Below are positions 39,222-50,400 of a DNA stretch of 64,000 nucleotides, in pieces. The stretch is from positions 1 to 64,000 of the IMG/VR virus record IMGVR_UViG_3300036768_000756; one strand, written 5' to 3'. Every line of letters starts with the position of its first letter. The first letter of the stretch is position 1. A program made the translations under genes and the position numbers. Below the pieces are notes generated by a model. It ran no database searches and was not told where the DNA came from. It worked only from the letters and a program-made list of their open reading frames with translations. The stretch is from a virus.

Positions 39222-39713
39222 ATGGGTTACATGCGTTACATGTGTCTTGATGGCATTGAGTCCCTGATCAGTTCTGCCGAATTGACGATCGTGTTCGACC
39301 GCTGGCGGGTCCACTATCGCCGCGCGGTTCGTGGGAATCCCCCGGAGATTAGCTGTGAAGAACTCGAAGAGGAACATCCGGGCCTGACGATCGAGAACCG
39401 CAAGTTTGGGATTCACATTGTTCCCAAGAGCCTCGTGGAGAGATGCGACGGCAGATATTTGCCCTTGCCAATGCTCATTACGCAATCAAGACTATATCGC
39501 CTGCTCGGCAGATTGAGATACGCCGGCGTCCTGGCTGCCCCTGAGTGGGTCGAGGAGTGCTTGTATGCCTTCAAGTACCAATACGACCGTGGATCGGAGC
39601 TGTTTGCCCGCATCATCCGGTACGCGGCCAGCGCGGCAGACGATGCAGGCGATGCAGAGGGTGCTGATAGCTCCGACGGTCAGGGCGACCCGGCCGAGGT
39701 CGTCGGCGCCTGA
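39222..39713 (+). CDS. Accessory protein found only in the right unit
   Basis: A 163-residue protein. ATG 39222 is preceded by AGGAGG at a good distance. A helical, charged chain (ELTIVFDRWRVHYRRAVRG, CEELEEEHPGL) with a low-complexity Asp/Ala tail. GC content and codon choice are below those of its neighbours, as for the methylase in the left unit, suggesting recent gain. No family recognised. Last gene before the terminator. Confidence 0.6.
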   Translation: MGYMRYMCLDGIESLISSAELTIVFDRWRVHYRRAVRGNPPEISCEELEEEHPGLTIENRKFGIHIVPKSLVERCDGRYLPLPMLITQSRLYRLLGRLRYAGVLAAPEWVEECLYAFKYQYDRGSELFARIIRYAASAADDAGDAEGADSSDGQGDPAEVVGA

Positions 39714-39725
39714 TCTCGCGGCCAC

Positions 39726-39758
39726 AAAAAAGCCCCCGCGGGTGACCACGGGGGCTTT
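39726..39758. terminator. Bidirectional terminator (right)
   Basis: AAAAAAGCCCCCG (stem 39732-39738) with CGGGGGC (39749-39755), the same as 5855-5887 apart from one loop base. Confidence 0.85.
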
Positions 39759-39790
39759 GGTGGTGGGGGCGGAGCCGCCTAGCGGACCTG

Positions 39791-39823
39791 GTCCCGGAGG
39801 AGCTCCATCGGCTCCTCCGGGAC
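39791..39823 (-). terminator. Strong hairpin at the end of the late operon (right only)
   Basis: GTCCCGGAGGAGC (39791-39803) pairs perfectly with GCTCCTCCGGGAC (39811-39823), 13 bp and a 7-base loop, 8 bases beyond the TPT-gene stop. No T-run, so it may protect the mRNA 3' end or pause polymerase ahead of the real terminator. Absent from the left unit, where the accessory gene sits. Confidence 0.6.
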
Positions 39824-39830
39824 AGCGCCG

Positions 39831-40919
39831 CTACTGCACGACTACGGTCGGCATCGGCGCGACCCGGATCTGCCGTGGCGGTGACACATCGACCCGACGC
39901 GGACCAGGTACGATGATGATCGCGCGCGGCGTACCCTCCGCCGGTGGCTTCGTGGGCGTGATCGTGCGCGTCGGCGTGTGCGTCGGCGGGCTCGTGGGCG
40001 TAAATGTCGCAGTGCGAGTCGGAGTTGCCGTTGGCGTGTCTGTCGGAGTCCGAGTCGGCGTGTCCGTCGGTGTGAATGTCGGGGTTACGGTAGGAGCATG
40101 AGTCGGCGTCGGAGTCTCACTTGGCGTCGGCGTTGCGCTGGGTGTGTCCGTGCGCGTGTTGGTAGGCGTGTATGTCGGCGTGACTGTCAGAGTCTCGGTT
40201 GGCGTCTGAGTGACCGTCGGCGTCTCGGTCGGGGTATGGGTCACCGTTGGCGTGTCGGTCACAGTCGGGCTCTGTGTGGGCGTCTCGGTGATTGTTGGAG
40301 TGTGCGTCGGCGTGCTGGTCACCGTCGGGGTGTTTGTCACGGTGGGCGTGTGAGTAGCGGTGTTGATCATCGTCGGCGTCGGCGTTCCAGTCGATGTGTG
40401 CGTCGGCGTCGGAGTTCGACTCGGTGTCTCCGTCGGCGTAAACGTCGGAGTGACAGTCGCCGTATGAGCCGCTGTCCACGTCTCGGTGGGTGTAGGCGTC
40501 GAGGTAGAAGTCTCCGTTGGAGTGAACGTCGATGTTGCGGTCGGAGTGTGCGTGGGCGTGGATGTCGGCGTGTTACTCGGCGTGAATGTGGGGGTGACAG
40601 TGGCCGTATCCGTCGGTGTAGGTGTCACCGTCGGTGTCTCAGTCGGCGTCACGATCGCCGTCGGCGTATGCGTTGCAGTGGCGGTATGCGTGGGTGTCGG
40701 CGTGCGAGTCGGTGTCTCCGTCGGCGTAGTGGTCGACGTCTCCGTTGGTGTCGACGTAGGCGTCGGTGTGGGCGTGCTCGTCGGTGTCGGTGTCGGGACG
40801 CTAAACCATAACGGTCGGGGATACGCGTCGACGGCGCTCGGGCTCGCAACGAGTAGATAAATCGCTAATGCGATGATGACGGAGAGCGATACGTGTAATA
40901 TGCCGAGTGCTCGCCTCAA
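39831..40919 (-). CDS. Thr-Pro repeat stalk protein (right)
   Basis: A 362-residue partner of 6291-7226, again from TTG (40919) after AGGAG. The hydrophobic N-terminal anchor is diverged in sequence but not in character. The repeat region is longer and more varied ([19 protein letters not shown]). The post-repeat tail is conserved, so selection acts on the ends and the stalk length is free to change. Confidence 0.75.
   Translation of the reverse strand: MRRALGILHVSLSVIIALAIYLLVASPSAVDAYPRPLWFSVPTPTPTSTPTPTPTSTPTETSTTTPTETPTRTPTPTHTATATHTPTAIVTPTETPTVTPTPTDTATVTPTFTPSNTPTSTPTHTPTATSTFTPTETSTSTPTPTETWTAAHTATVTPTFTPTETPSRTPTPTHTSTGTPTPTMINTATHTPTVTNTPTVTSTPTHTPTITETPTQSPTVTDTPTVTHTPTETPTVTQTPTETLTVTPTYTPTNTRTDTPSATPTPSETPTPTHAPTVTPTFTPTDTPTRTPTDTPTATPTRTATFTPTSPPTHTPTRTITPTKPPAEGTPRAIIIVPGPRRVDVSPPRQIRVAPMPTVVVQ
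39950..40797. repeat. Degenerate tandem DNA repeats encoding TPT units (right)
   Basis: GTCGGCGT-type repeats encode the Thr-Pro stalk. About 140-150 bp longer than the left array, with a different internal order. Confidence 0.85.
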
Positions 40920-40930
40920 CCATCTGCTCC

Positions 40931-41653
40931 TCAGTCAGTTGTTCCAACCCATCCCGCCATATTGCGTTTCAAGCAAAGGCGATAAACGATCGCGGCCCAT
41001 GTCGCAGACACTGAAAGCGTTCCGCTAAATGCACCGCCACCATCATAACCATGCTGAAACGTTGCGCGGCACGTTGCGGACACACAGTTGCTAATGCCGC
41101 AGAGTTGTGTCCCAGTACCTGTGAGCGTCGGTGCTGAATTAGTTGAGTACACCATCACAGATGCGATCGTTGCCGCACCATAGCCAGCAGGACAGCTTGC
41201 AGTAGCCGCAGGCACAGAAACAGATGTACCGCTACCAATCGCAGTCTGCGTTTGAGCAAGCGTGACATCTCTTGCCTGCGCTACATGCGACACACAGATA
41301 TTCTTAATCCGCACGTTGGTCGAGAAAGACCCTGTCCACGTCACCCCGGTTTGCGCTCCGGGCACGCTGAACGGCCTGCCAACCCCATCAAGATCGGCAC
41401 CGTTGTTGACCTCGACTCCGCTGCTCAGGGGAACAGAGCTAGCCCAAGACGAAGTGATACTGTACCCGGTCGTGTTATCGGAGGAGTGGGCAACGACGAC
41501 TGCTCCCTTAGTTGGGACATCGCCGATGCAGCTGATGGACGTAGTATAGGTCGTGCTTCCAGCGTTGCAGACCTGCGAGTATGTATACGCGAGGGCTCCC
41601 CTAGACACGATGGACAGGCACGCAACACTAATCAGAATGCGCCGACCGATCAT
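40931..41653 (-). CDS. Exported small virion or surface protein (right)
   Basis: A 240-residue partner of 7238-7957. The signal peptide is conserved in form (MIGRRILISVACLS, ALA before Tyr23). Cys positions are kept, and this copy has an extra Cys (NCVSATCRATF). Confidence 0.7.
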   Translation of the reverse strand: MIGRRILISVACLSIVSRGALAYTYSQVCNAGSTTYTTSISCIGDVPTKGAVVVAHSSDNTTGYSITSSWASSVPLSSGVEVNNGADLDGVGRPFSVPGAQTGVTWTGSFSTNVRIKNICVSHVAQARDVTLAQTQTAIGSGTSVSVPAATASCPAGYGAATIASVMVYSTNSAPTLTGTGTQLCGISNCVSATCRATFQHGYDGGGAFSGTLSVSATWAAIVYRLCLKRNMAGWVGTTD

Positions 41654-44600
41654 ACCGCACCTCTACCCCGAGAATGCGCGGATCGTTGGTCCAGCTACTA
41701 CTGGTGGCGTTCACGACTCCGCGCAATGCCACAGTTGATGCGCCGCTGCATGTCCCGGCACAGGTGACGTTAGTGAACGAAGCCTGAGTCACAGTATCTA
41801 CGCTCGATGCTGTCTGTGATGTTGCGGCTGCCGTACCATAGGCAGCAGTAATTGCAGACCCCGAGGAAATACATTTACAACTCCAATCAATCGCAAGCGT
41901 GTTGCTTGCTGAATCGCGATGCAATGCAACAGGCGCTACTGCGAGCGCTGACCCTGACCATCCGTCTGGCATGGAAAAAACGACCGAGAATTCCGATCCG
42001 GCGGCATCAGGGCAGGAAAGATAACTATATCCTGGGGTATTCCCACTTGGCGTGACGACGTCCTGCGTGCACGCGGTCGCAGCAGTGAATGCCAGCGGCG
42101 AGAGCAGGAGCGTGCGCTTGCTCGTGTCCACGTAGGACTTGTTAACGATATGGCTCGCCGAGGTTGGGGAATTAGAAACCGAACATCTGTTGCTGTCTAA
42201 CGCGCTGCATGTCAACATGCCGGTACCGTTAACGCCAAGGGATATGGCACCGCGATTGCCTTCATATCGTGTCACAGCAAAAGCCGGTAGGTCTACAATT
42301 GACGCGAACTTCGTTCCATCGGGCGCAAAGAATCCGACTATTCCGCCATTGCTGCCTCCATCGCCAATCTGCCCGATTGGCATTGAATAAGTCGTGCCAC
42401 TGGAGCGGTAACGCGGGATGTATCGCGTTCCGACCTTTGACATCCACAGCTCACCATCGATGGGATTTGGTTGTGCAGAACTATCGGTACTGGGTGGGCC
42501 GGCTCCAGGTGTATCACTGCCCGTATCTGTCCACGTATTTGACGACCAGCCAGAGAGCGTTTGCAAAAGCCCAAATGTGCCTCCGGATGTCGGTGGCCGT
42601 CCGTAGATTTTCCAACCGCTGGCGCCATGAACCTGGTTCACCGTAATTGCCACGCCGCAATCAGAGCTGCAGCCGCTAAGCGTGATACACGCAGCATCGC
42701 CAGCGACAGTCTCGCCGGACTCGCTCACCGCGGTCGCGCGATAGCAATAGGTCCCGTTGCTAAGCGTACCGCCCGTAGTCTGCGAGAGCGCTACGGTCGG
42801 TGAAGCGAGCGTCGTGGTTTGCGGTTGGTCACAGTCAAGCACACCAAGATAACCGCTAGCATTGCCACCCCAGCGCTGGGCAATATCAGCCGTCTTGGCG
42901 ATGGCATCGATATATCTAATCGTGCCTGTGCCCTCGATGCGCCGGCGACAAGCGTTGTACGCAACGTTACCAGAGTAGATAAGATTAACCTTGTCACCGA
43001 CAATCAAATCGTACAATGGTGGTCTGTCCGGAATCCCGCGCAACTTTGCAACAGTTATATCTCGTACTGACAGCTCGGGTAGATTTGCAGCTACAAAAGC
43101 ATTGTTTGTCTGGCATGGACCGCGAATAGCTACCAGGGCGGCGTGTTTGTATGGCGATGGAGACGAAGCCGGATTAATCAGGCTGCGCATGATGCCGGTG
43201 TTAAAGCCAGTAGCGCAGCGATTAAACACAAACTCGACTTGCCCTTCGTAATCTGCTGTTACTTTAGGTCCGCCCTGAATAAACGCAAGATCAACTATAA
43301 AATCAACAGACCCCCCGGATACACGTGGAGATAGAATCGATTTGATCGCACCGCTTGACCCAAAACGCCTATTCGTAACGCACGATGACCCAGGACAATC
43401 GGCATCAGACAAGCACGCAAGCTGCGTGTTATTAGCACATACCGCCGGGTGGTCCCCCTCAAGACGAATAGAGTGAAATGACGCATTCCAGCCAAAACCG
43501 TACGTCCAAATATCATCAAAACCTACTGTCACATTGCCTGGGCCGGAAATAATGCCGTCGTATCCGCTACCCCAGTGAACTAGCGCAGCGTGTGTTGCGC
43601 CTGAGGCGACCACATCACCAGCAAACCATAACGCATGCCCGTTGCCCATATTGGTTATTTGCAAACGCCGAAACGCAACAGTACTCCTGTTGGAAACATA
43701 CACCGTTGCAATGCTTGACGCAGAAAGAATTGTCGCCGATTGCCTATCTGGCCCAGCGTACGTAATTGAACCAGGGGACGGAATCGATTTTACCGTTGTA
43801 TCTATACATGGGCCGTTCGCTCCACAGTCCGCGTCAGTGTGACATTGGACATCCTGATTTCCTTGACAGGCAAAGCCAATCCATTCATTGTACTGGCCCG
43901 CAGCTAAGTTAACCGCATAGAACTTAGCTGCGAACAAATTACATGAACCACCGCCGCACCAACTCCTGGGGCCATTGATACACGATGATGCTACGCATGG
44001 CGACGATGGATGGGTACGGGAACATGTTTCATTTGATGGGCAATCATTGTCCACCGAGCAGCCGATATCGCTTACCGAGCAGTATTTCATGCACGGGGTA
44101 TCCGTGCCGCTACACACAAGCGTTGAGCACACACCGCCGCCGGTGCAGTCGCGATGCTCGTTGCATGCTGCGCCAGCATTCGTGCCGCCTGCACAGCGCA
44201 TGCAGTTTTTGGCGTTATCGTTGGAGCACGTATAAGCTCCATTGTCATTGTTCGCCAAAATCCGCGCGTGCACACCCTGCGGCCCTGTGATCGTTTTGCA
44301 TGGTTTGTTGATCGGGCCGCATTCCGGACCGTCGGTGCCAGCTGGGTCAACATACAACGCGAACGCACTGGCAATGTCGGCTTGCGGAACTGGCGCGTTG
44401 ACGACTTGGCCTCCGATCACGCGCAGCACTTGGCCAGTGGGGCTATCGGAGAGCGAGCCATTATTAGTGCCGCCCCAAGTAAGCGGCCATACGGTTTGCG
44501 GCAACGACATCGTGCCGGTGGAAGAATCATAAGACAGCGGAGAAGAAGCCTGAATCGATCTGCGCGCTTCGCTGTCTGAGTAAGCATTATCTACGCGCGG

Positions 44601-44666
44601 TTGCGCGTAGACCACGAGCGCGCACATTAGGCCGACAAGCCCAATCGAGATCATTGCATGTCGCAT
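41628..44666 (-). CDS. Cys-rich beta-helix tail fibre/adhesin (right)
   Basis: A 1,012-residue partner of 7932-10970, equal length. Signal peptide and all CxxDxDC motifs are kept. Changes are spread evenly, and a stretch at about 42190-42300 is almost base-identical to the left. ATG 44666 after AGGAGATTATGTGCG. Confidence 0.75.
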   Translation of the reverse strand: MRHAMISIGLVGLMCALVVYAQPRVDNAYSDSEARRSIQASSPLSYDSSTGTMSLPQTVWPLTWGGTNNGSLSDSPTGQVLRVIGGQVVNAPVPQADIASAFALYVDPAGTDGPECGPINKPCKTITGPQGVHARILANNDNGAYTCSNDNAKNCMRCAGGTNAGAACNEHRDCTGGGVCSTLVCSGTDTPCMKYCSVSDIGCSVDNDCPSNETCSRTHPSSPCVASSCINGPRSWCGGGSCNLFAAKFYAVNLAAGQYNEWIGFACQGNQDVQCHTDADCGANGPCIDTTVKSIPSPGSITYAGPDRQSATILSASSIATVYVSNRSTVAFRRLQITNMGNGHALWFAGDVVASGATHAALVHWGSGYDGIISGPGNVTVGFDDIWTYGFGWNASFHSIRLEGDHPAVCANNTQLACLSDADCPGSSCVTNRRFGSSGAIKSILSPRVSGGSVDFIVDLAFIQGGPKVTADYEGQVEFVFNRCATGFNTGIMRSLINPASSPSPYKHAALVAIRGPCQTNNAFVAANLPELSVRDITVAKLRGIPDRPPLYDLIVGDKVNLIYSGNVAYNACRRRIEGTGTIRYIDAIAKTADIAQRWGGNASGYLGVLDCDQPQTTTLASPTVALSQTTGGTLSNGTYCYRATAVSESGETVAGDAACITLSGCSSDCGVAITVNQVHGASGWKIYGRPPTSGGTFGLLQTLSGWSSNTWTDTGSDTPGAGPPSTDSSAQPNPIDGELWMSKVGTRYIPRYRSSGTTYSMPIGQIGDGGSNGGIVGFFAPDGTKFASIVDLPAFAVTRYEGNRGAISLGVNGTGMLTCSALDSNRCSVSNSPTSASHIVNKSYVDTSKRTLLLSPLAFTAATACTQDVVTPSGNTPGYSYLSCPDAAGSEFSVVFSMPDGWSGSALAVAPVALHRDSASNTLAIDWSCKCISSGSAITAAYGTAAATSQTASSVDTVTQASFTNVTCAGTCSGASTVALRGVVNATSSSWTNDPRILGVEVRYDRSAHSD

Positions 44667-45142
44667 CGCACATAATCTCCTACGTTTTGGCGTGTTACGT
44701 ACAGCTCGGAACACGAGCCCGTCGCCGGCGCCGGATAGCGCACGCAATCCCCATCAGACAGGTAGATGCCAGGACCGCCCCATGGTTGCGGTCCGACAGA
44801 GATCAACACCCGTCCCGCGTTGGGACTGGGCCCCCGCGCGCAACAGTAGCACCACGCAGCAGGGATTGGTGTGGGAGTGCCGGCCCCAACCGTCGGCGTC
44901 GGCGGGATTGCTGGCGTAGGCGTGCCCGGCGTGCCGCCTGCAAATGGTCCTTGGTAGATGCGGTTCCAGCGCGGCGAGTCAACAATTTTGTCAGCGCACC
45001 GTTGCTCTCCATCGTAGCTGTAACAATGAGCGTCGATGACTGCGGTCGGCGTCGCGGCCGTCTGGACACCTAGGCCGCGATCGACCTGCGCAGATGCGGC
45101 AGTAGCAAAGAACCAGATGCACGTAGACAACAGATACATCAT
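44651..45142 (-). CDS. Small exported Cys-rich protein (right)
   Basis: A 163-residue partner of 10955-11446 with signal peptide (ASA before Gln19) and every Cys conserved. Differences are mostly conservative. Confidence 0.7.
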   Translation of the reverse strand: MMYLLSTCIWFFATAASAQVDRGLGVQTAATPTAVIDAHCYSYDGEQRCADKIVDSPRWNRIYQGPFAGGTPGTPTPAIPPTPTVGAGTPTPIPAAWCYCCARGPSPNAGRVLISVGPQPWGGPGIYLSDGDCVRYPAPATGSCSELYVTRQNVGDYVRCDMQ

Positions 45143-45158
45143 GGCGCGATATCTCCTC

Positions 45159-46487
45159 TCATGGTAGACCATCGCAGCCGCACGTCACGTACGCACGGCG
45201 GATGTACTCGCATGCATCTGTCGGACAGCGCACGATAGCCGGCGTCGGTGAAGCTTTGGGCGTCGCCGTATACGTCCACGTCGCCGTGGCTCGTGCGGTC
45301 GCGGTGGCTGTGTGCCGTGCCGTGGCCGTCGGCGTGGGCTCCGGCGCGATTGCCGCACTCCACGCGGCCTGTCCCAGCACATCGAGCACCCAGGCGCGCG
45401 TGGCCGACATGGCTACTCGCCGCACCTGCGAGCCGCCAGGATACCCGCGCACGACATCGCGCACCACGAGCTGCTGGTCGAGCACGTAGAGATCGGATCC
45501 CGAGAGCAGCGCGATGCGCCCGGCGCGCGAGTCCAGTGCTGGGCCCTGCAGCGCCCGCCCACGGATCGAGGCGCCGACCGCTGGCGCGTCGCCACTCCAC
45601 CCCGTGAGCCGCTCGGCACCCGCAGCGCCGTAGGTCCACAGCGCGCCGCGCCCATAGCACACAGTGTCCGCCAGGAGATAGCCGCCATCGTATATCGCGA
45701 TGCTGCTCGCAAGCGGAAGCCGTGTGGTGGACGTATCGCACGTGTGCGTGCCGTCGCCAGCAATGCGAGCGGTTGCGCCCATGTCGGAGACCGAGTAGAT
45801 CGTGGCATAGTCAAGCACGATCCGGTCGAGTAGCGCCTGCGGTTGATTCAGGCCGCGCACCTGGACGTCGGGATCGATGCCGTCCAGGTCGCGGAGCACC
45901 GTCATTGTTCCGCACCGTGCGAGCACTCGCCGCCTGCCTGCGTGCATCGAGAGCCAGCCGGAGCATCCGACGCCCTGCTGGTCCGAGACAATCCGCGTCA
46001 CAAGCGTCGTGGTGCGGCCCGGCACGCGCCACACGGCGAGCGAGCCGCGCTGGTTCGCGTCGAGCCCATACGTCGACAGCGCATACAGCGCGCCTTCGGC
46101 ATCGACCGCAATGCCCGTCACACGGCCCGAGACCGCAGCACCATCCACGCCGCCGATGTCCTGGCGCCATTGAGCGCCGGCGGCACAAGCCAGGACCAGC
46201 ATCAGCACCGGTAGGAGCGTCTCGATCGGTTTTCGCGCGCCGCGTGGCCAGTAATGCAGCATCGCACGCCACGGAGCGCCTAGATACCGCGCGAGCTCTG
46301 CCGCGCGCGTGGCCCGCCGTTGTGCCCGGCCGCTACGCACCTCGACGAGCAGCGCATCGCCAGGCCGGATCGCCACGATGTCCGCAGGCCCCTTCGAGCC
46401 TGCCGCGCGGAAGCACGTGTATCCGCACGCTCGCAAGTGCTCGATGCTCCGCCGCTCGTAATACACTCCGCGCCGATAATTAGTCAT
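45159..46487 (-). CDS. Resolvase-like / exported domain fusion (right)
   Basis: A 442-residue partner of 11463-12791. The single-frame fusion, EVR in place of EVK, and the LVLAC lipobox-like segment are all conserved, which argues against a pseudogene or assembly fusion. ATG 46487 after AAGGAGGTGAGAA. Confidence 0.65.
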   Translation of the reverse strand: MTNYRRGVYYERRSIEHLRACGYTCFRAAGSKGPADIVAIRPGDALLVEVRSGRAQRRATRAAELARYLGAPWRAMLHYWPRGARKPIETLLPVLMLVLACAAGAQWRQDIGGVDGAAVSGRVTGIAVDAEGALYALSTYGLDANQRGSLAVWRVPGRTTTLVTRIVSDQQGVGCSGWLSMHAGRRRVLARCGTMTVLRDLDGIDPDVQVRGLNQPQALLDRIVLDYATIYSVSDMGATARIAGDGTHTCDTSTTRLPLASSIAIYDGGYLLADTVCYGRGALWTYGAAGAERLTGWSGDAPAVGASIRGRALQGPALDSRAGRIALLSGSDLYVLDQQLVVRDVVRGYPGGSQVRRVAMSATRAWVLDVLGQAAWSAAIAPEPTPTATARHTATATARATATWTYTATPKASPTPAIVRCPTDACEYIRRAYVTCGCDGLP

Positions 46488-47176
46488 TTCTCACCTCCTT
46501 GGAGCGTCCAATCGCCCCATAGTGTCCAGTAGTCAAGCCGCCGTTGGCGCACGTAGACGCCATCGCCCTCGCGGCTGCCGGATGCGTCCGTATTGCCCTC
46601 GATCGTCTCGCCGGCTCGCAAAACGATCCCCATGTGGCCACCAATGCGCCCAACTCGCAGTGCGAGGCATCCACGATACATGCGAGCGACCTTCTGGCCG
46701 CGCGCATCGATCTCGATGGCGTGGTCGAGCACCCGTGCTGAGCGGATCCAGGTCCGCGGGCATCCGGTCCACCGCCGCACCGTCTCCAGGCACCACACGA
46801 CGTACGCCGCACACCATGAGTGCTCTCCCGTCGGATCGAGCCCGGTCGTGCGCACGTACTCATCGATCTCCGGCCCGCGATTGCGCGCCTCCTCTCGCAC
46901 TCCGAGCTGGGAGAGTCCAACGAGGCAGAGCAATCCCCTGAGCACCGATGTCGTGGCCGCGAATGGCCGGTGTAGTGTGAGCTCCGTGATGCGCCCGATG
47001 GTCGGGAGCTCGCCGCCGCCAACGGCGCGCAGCGCGGCTTCGGTGCGCGGGCCAAAAATCCCGTCGATCGGCCCAGGATCTGCGCCCTGCCGCATGGCAA
47101 GCTCCTGCAGCCAGCGCACTTCAGCGCCGCTATGCCCCTGGGAGAGCCTGATCCGCCGCTGCTGCGCCGCGAACAT
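46484..47176 (-). CDS. Endolysin: peptidoglycan-binding plus CHAP (right)
   Basis: A 230-residue partner of 12788-13480. ATG 47176 is taken by homology; the frame is open further upstream. Catalytic Cys in SWCAAYV, His in GGHMGIVL and the binding-domain DGIFGPRTEAALR are kept. Confidence 0.9.
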   Translation of the reverse strand: MFAAQQRRIRLSQGHSGAEVRWLQELAMRQGADPGPIDGIFGPRTEAALRAVGGGELPTIGRITELTLHRPFAATTSVLRGLLCLVGLSQLGVREEARNRGPEIDEYVRTTGLDPTGEHSWCAAYVVWCLETVRRWTGCPRTWIRSARVLDHAIEIDARGQKVARMYRGCLALRVGRIGGHMGIVLRAGETIEGNTDASGSREGDGVYVRQRRLDYWTLWGDWTLQGGEK

Positions 47177-47177
47177 G

Positions 47178-47450
47178 CTACCCCCTATGCCACGAAAGCG
47201 CCAAGAATGCCACCTGCGACAGCAGCCCGACGGCCGCAGCCACGGCCGCCCACGCCACGCGCGTGGCGAACGCACGCATCGCAGCGCGATCCTCAGCGAT
47301 TTCGCGCGCAAGCGCGTCGACCGCAGCTCGCAAGTGCTCGATCTCGGTCTCCAGGGATGCGAGCCGCTCCAGGAGACCGCGGGTCGTGCCGTCGCCATAC
47401 ACAATGCGGTGAATGTCCTCTCCATCGTGTCTCATATCGCTGCACTCCAT
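47178..47450 (-). CDS. XhlA/holin-like protein (right)
   Basis: A 90-residue partner of 13482-13754. ATG 47450 overlaps the tail-tip stop (TGATG). Coiled coil unchanged; membrane segment with conservative changes (VAAAVGLLSQVAFLAL). Confidence 0.65.
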   Translation of the reverse strand: MECSDMRHDGEDIHRIVYGDGTTRGLLERLASLETEIEHLRAAVDALAREIAEDRAAMRAFATRVAWAAVAAAVGLLSQVAFLALSWHRG

Positions 47451-50400
47451 CATCTACTCCACGGCGGGACTCCGATAGTGCGGGAGTCCACGCGATATAG
47501 TGCCGGGGCATCGATGCTCACCGATTGCCCAGTCTGAATCCTTAGCCACACCTGCACATACGCCACAGCCTGCGCGGTCACCCGCGCGGTGGCGTAATAC
47601 CTGAGCCACCCGAGCCCGTTGCGCTCTGCGGTAGGTCGCAGTGCGATCTGGAGATCGGTGCCGATAATGTTGCCGGCCGAGTCCATCTGCCGCACCACGA
47701 CGCTAGTGCGCTGCGTCGTGGAAAGCCAGGCTGCCCACAAGAACGTCCAGCCCGGGCGAGCGACGTGCAGTCGTGCTGCAGCGTCGGTATCACCGAGTGT
47801 CGGTGTATCGAAGAACGAGGCCGTAGCCGTGGCGGTGAGCGTCACGTAGCGGTCGCCAACACAATTCTGGTCCACGGTAACACTAGCCGTGGCTCCGTTA
47901 TACCACCAACCGAGCGGGAATCCGCTCGACCGGAGCTGCGAGAAATCCGCGTTGCGGAACCTATTGCTGGTCGCGCGCGGCGCATCCGCGATCGCCGGCG
48001 CCAGGTCGATCACGCCCGGCTGCAATGTCGCCTGCGGCATGCCGGTCTGCACGTAGGCCATGTTGGATCGCCATGGAGCAAGCTCGACCTCGGTCTCGTC
48101 GCCGATCTGGAGCGCGCGCACGATCCAGTCTCCGCTATGGCGGCCCGTGGAGTCAGCCACGCGCACGACGTCGTGCGGGCGGAGATGCCAGAGCTCTGGC
48201 CCCCAGCCGCTCCGGATCGCAAGGCGATCCCTATCCGCAAGCTCGTGCGCTGCGATCCGGTACGCCATCGTGTCCACTGTCTGGCGATCGAGTAATAGAG
48301 GCGCCGTCACCACGAGCTCGGGCCCGCTGTCGCTGAGCTGCAGCGACAGGTCTCCCGGATACTCGTCGAGCTGGTCCAGGACTGTCTCGTCGCTCGTGCC
48401 GCGCGCGCGAATGAGGGGCCCGAACCGCACCCGCAGTCGTGCCGGAGCAGGCCCAATCTCTGGACGCCCGCTCGCATCGTCGTAGCCGCCGGCGTCCGGG
48501 CCGAGCAGCAGCGTGTGTCTGCGGGTCCGCTCGGCTTCCCATGTCGCATGTCGGTCTCCGAGATCACGGATGGCCGCGCACGTGACCTTGGCCAGCTCCT
48601 CCAGTACGAGCTGCGCGCTCTGCCGCTGGAGTGATGCACCGAGAGCGCCGTCGATCCTGCGCGACGGCCGAGCTGCCAGCATGCTCGCGGCCTGGTCGGA
48701 GCTCTGAAGTCCGAGCCCCATCGTCGAGTGCGCGAGCACGTCATGGATTGCCTGGGCATAGCTCGCCCGGGCGCGCTGCACCCGAGCCATGACGGCGCCG
48801 CGAGCCTGGCCGGGCAGCCGCACAATCGTGAGCCCCGTGCGGTAGTCCGCACCATCGAGCACCACGGCATCGCCCGACACCTCGCAGCCGGGCCCCACCT
48901 CGAGTACGGTCACGCCGCCGTAGGTCGAGCCCGCTGTGTAGCCGCGTCCAGGAGTGACGAGCGCGACCTCGGTCGCATAGCCGCCCGATGCCCTGAGGAT
49001 CGCCACGCGCGCCCCACCGGAACCGACGGAGACGATATCGCCCGGAGAGCCCGCGACCGTGTTGGCTGCCGGTGTGGCCAGGATCGACTTGATTATGCCG
49101 CTCGCTGTCGTGCCGGCGAATGAGATGCCCGACACGCTGACCTGCGTGTCGGAGCCCGATAACTGCACGGCCGTCACCTGCCCGTAGCGCCACATGGTAT
49201 CGGTCGACGACATCCAACGGAGCGTCATGCCTGGTACCACGAGCCCGCGCTGGTCTCCGGAGACGACAATCGTGTCGCTCGCGGTAATGCTCACCACGGC
49301 GAGGCTCGCCCACGAAGATGCGCGCTCGAGGCCCGCCTGCTGGGGCGCAATGTCCCACCACACGTCTCGCACTGCGAGGAAATCAGGCGTGCTCGATCCC
49401 GCAGGCCGCGCATCGGCCAGGGCAAAGTCGGTCCCGCCATCGAGCGTGCGTGATTCGCCAATGTGCGGCAGCGCATAGATCGCGTCGCCGTATGGCATCG
49501 GGATCGCCGCGCCCGGCTGGCTCGATAGCGGATACCGCCACGGCCACACGGCATCGGCTGGGATCGGATCCTGGGCGCGGTACGTGAGCCAGTCGGACAG
49601 CGTCACCGCTGTCCCGTCTCGACCATCGGCGACGGACGTGACGACCATGCGCGGCACGCGCGCGAGTGCGCCACCCGAGTCGAGCACGTAGACATCGACC
49701 GTCCGCCCGATGAGCGCGCGGCCTGCGCCGGAGTACTGTCCGAGCGATGCACGCCAGAGCTCGCGCATATCGATGTCCGACAGCTCGCGCGGGATAATGG
49801 CGACATCAGCCACTGAGCCGTTGAAATTGTTGAGGCTGCTGGCTGCGGCCATGATGTATGCTGGCAGCGAGCCAGCGCCGAGCGTGAACGATCGTGTGAC
49901 ATCCATCTGCACGACGCCCTCGCGCCAGGAGCGCCACCGGCCCGTGGTGGGCTCATAGGTGTACGCAATCATGGTCCAGGCGTCGGACGGGATCGCAATC
50001 TGCGAGTTGGGGCGCGGGTCGGTGCCTGTATAGCTTGCAGCGTAGAACTCGACCTGGCCGCTCACATAACCGTAGATGATCGCCCAGGAGCCAGCGTTGA
50101 GGAGATACTTTTGCACCTGCGAACCGATCGGGCGGACCCACATGAGCACGGTCCACGCCCCGGCGAGCGAGGGTGCGGGCCCGCCGGTCACCTGCACGTA
50201 GCTCCCGCTCGCACCATTCCCGCGCCACGCCTCACGGGCACGCTCGGAAAGATGGGGCCACGTGTCGTCATACGAGATCGACGACGTCGAGCACACGTAG
50301 TTGCGCGTGACGTCGGCATCGCCCGATACCTCGTGCCCACGCCACCACATCATGGGCCGATAACTGGCGATCAGCTCGCCCACCGTGCGCCGGTCCGTTG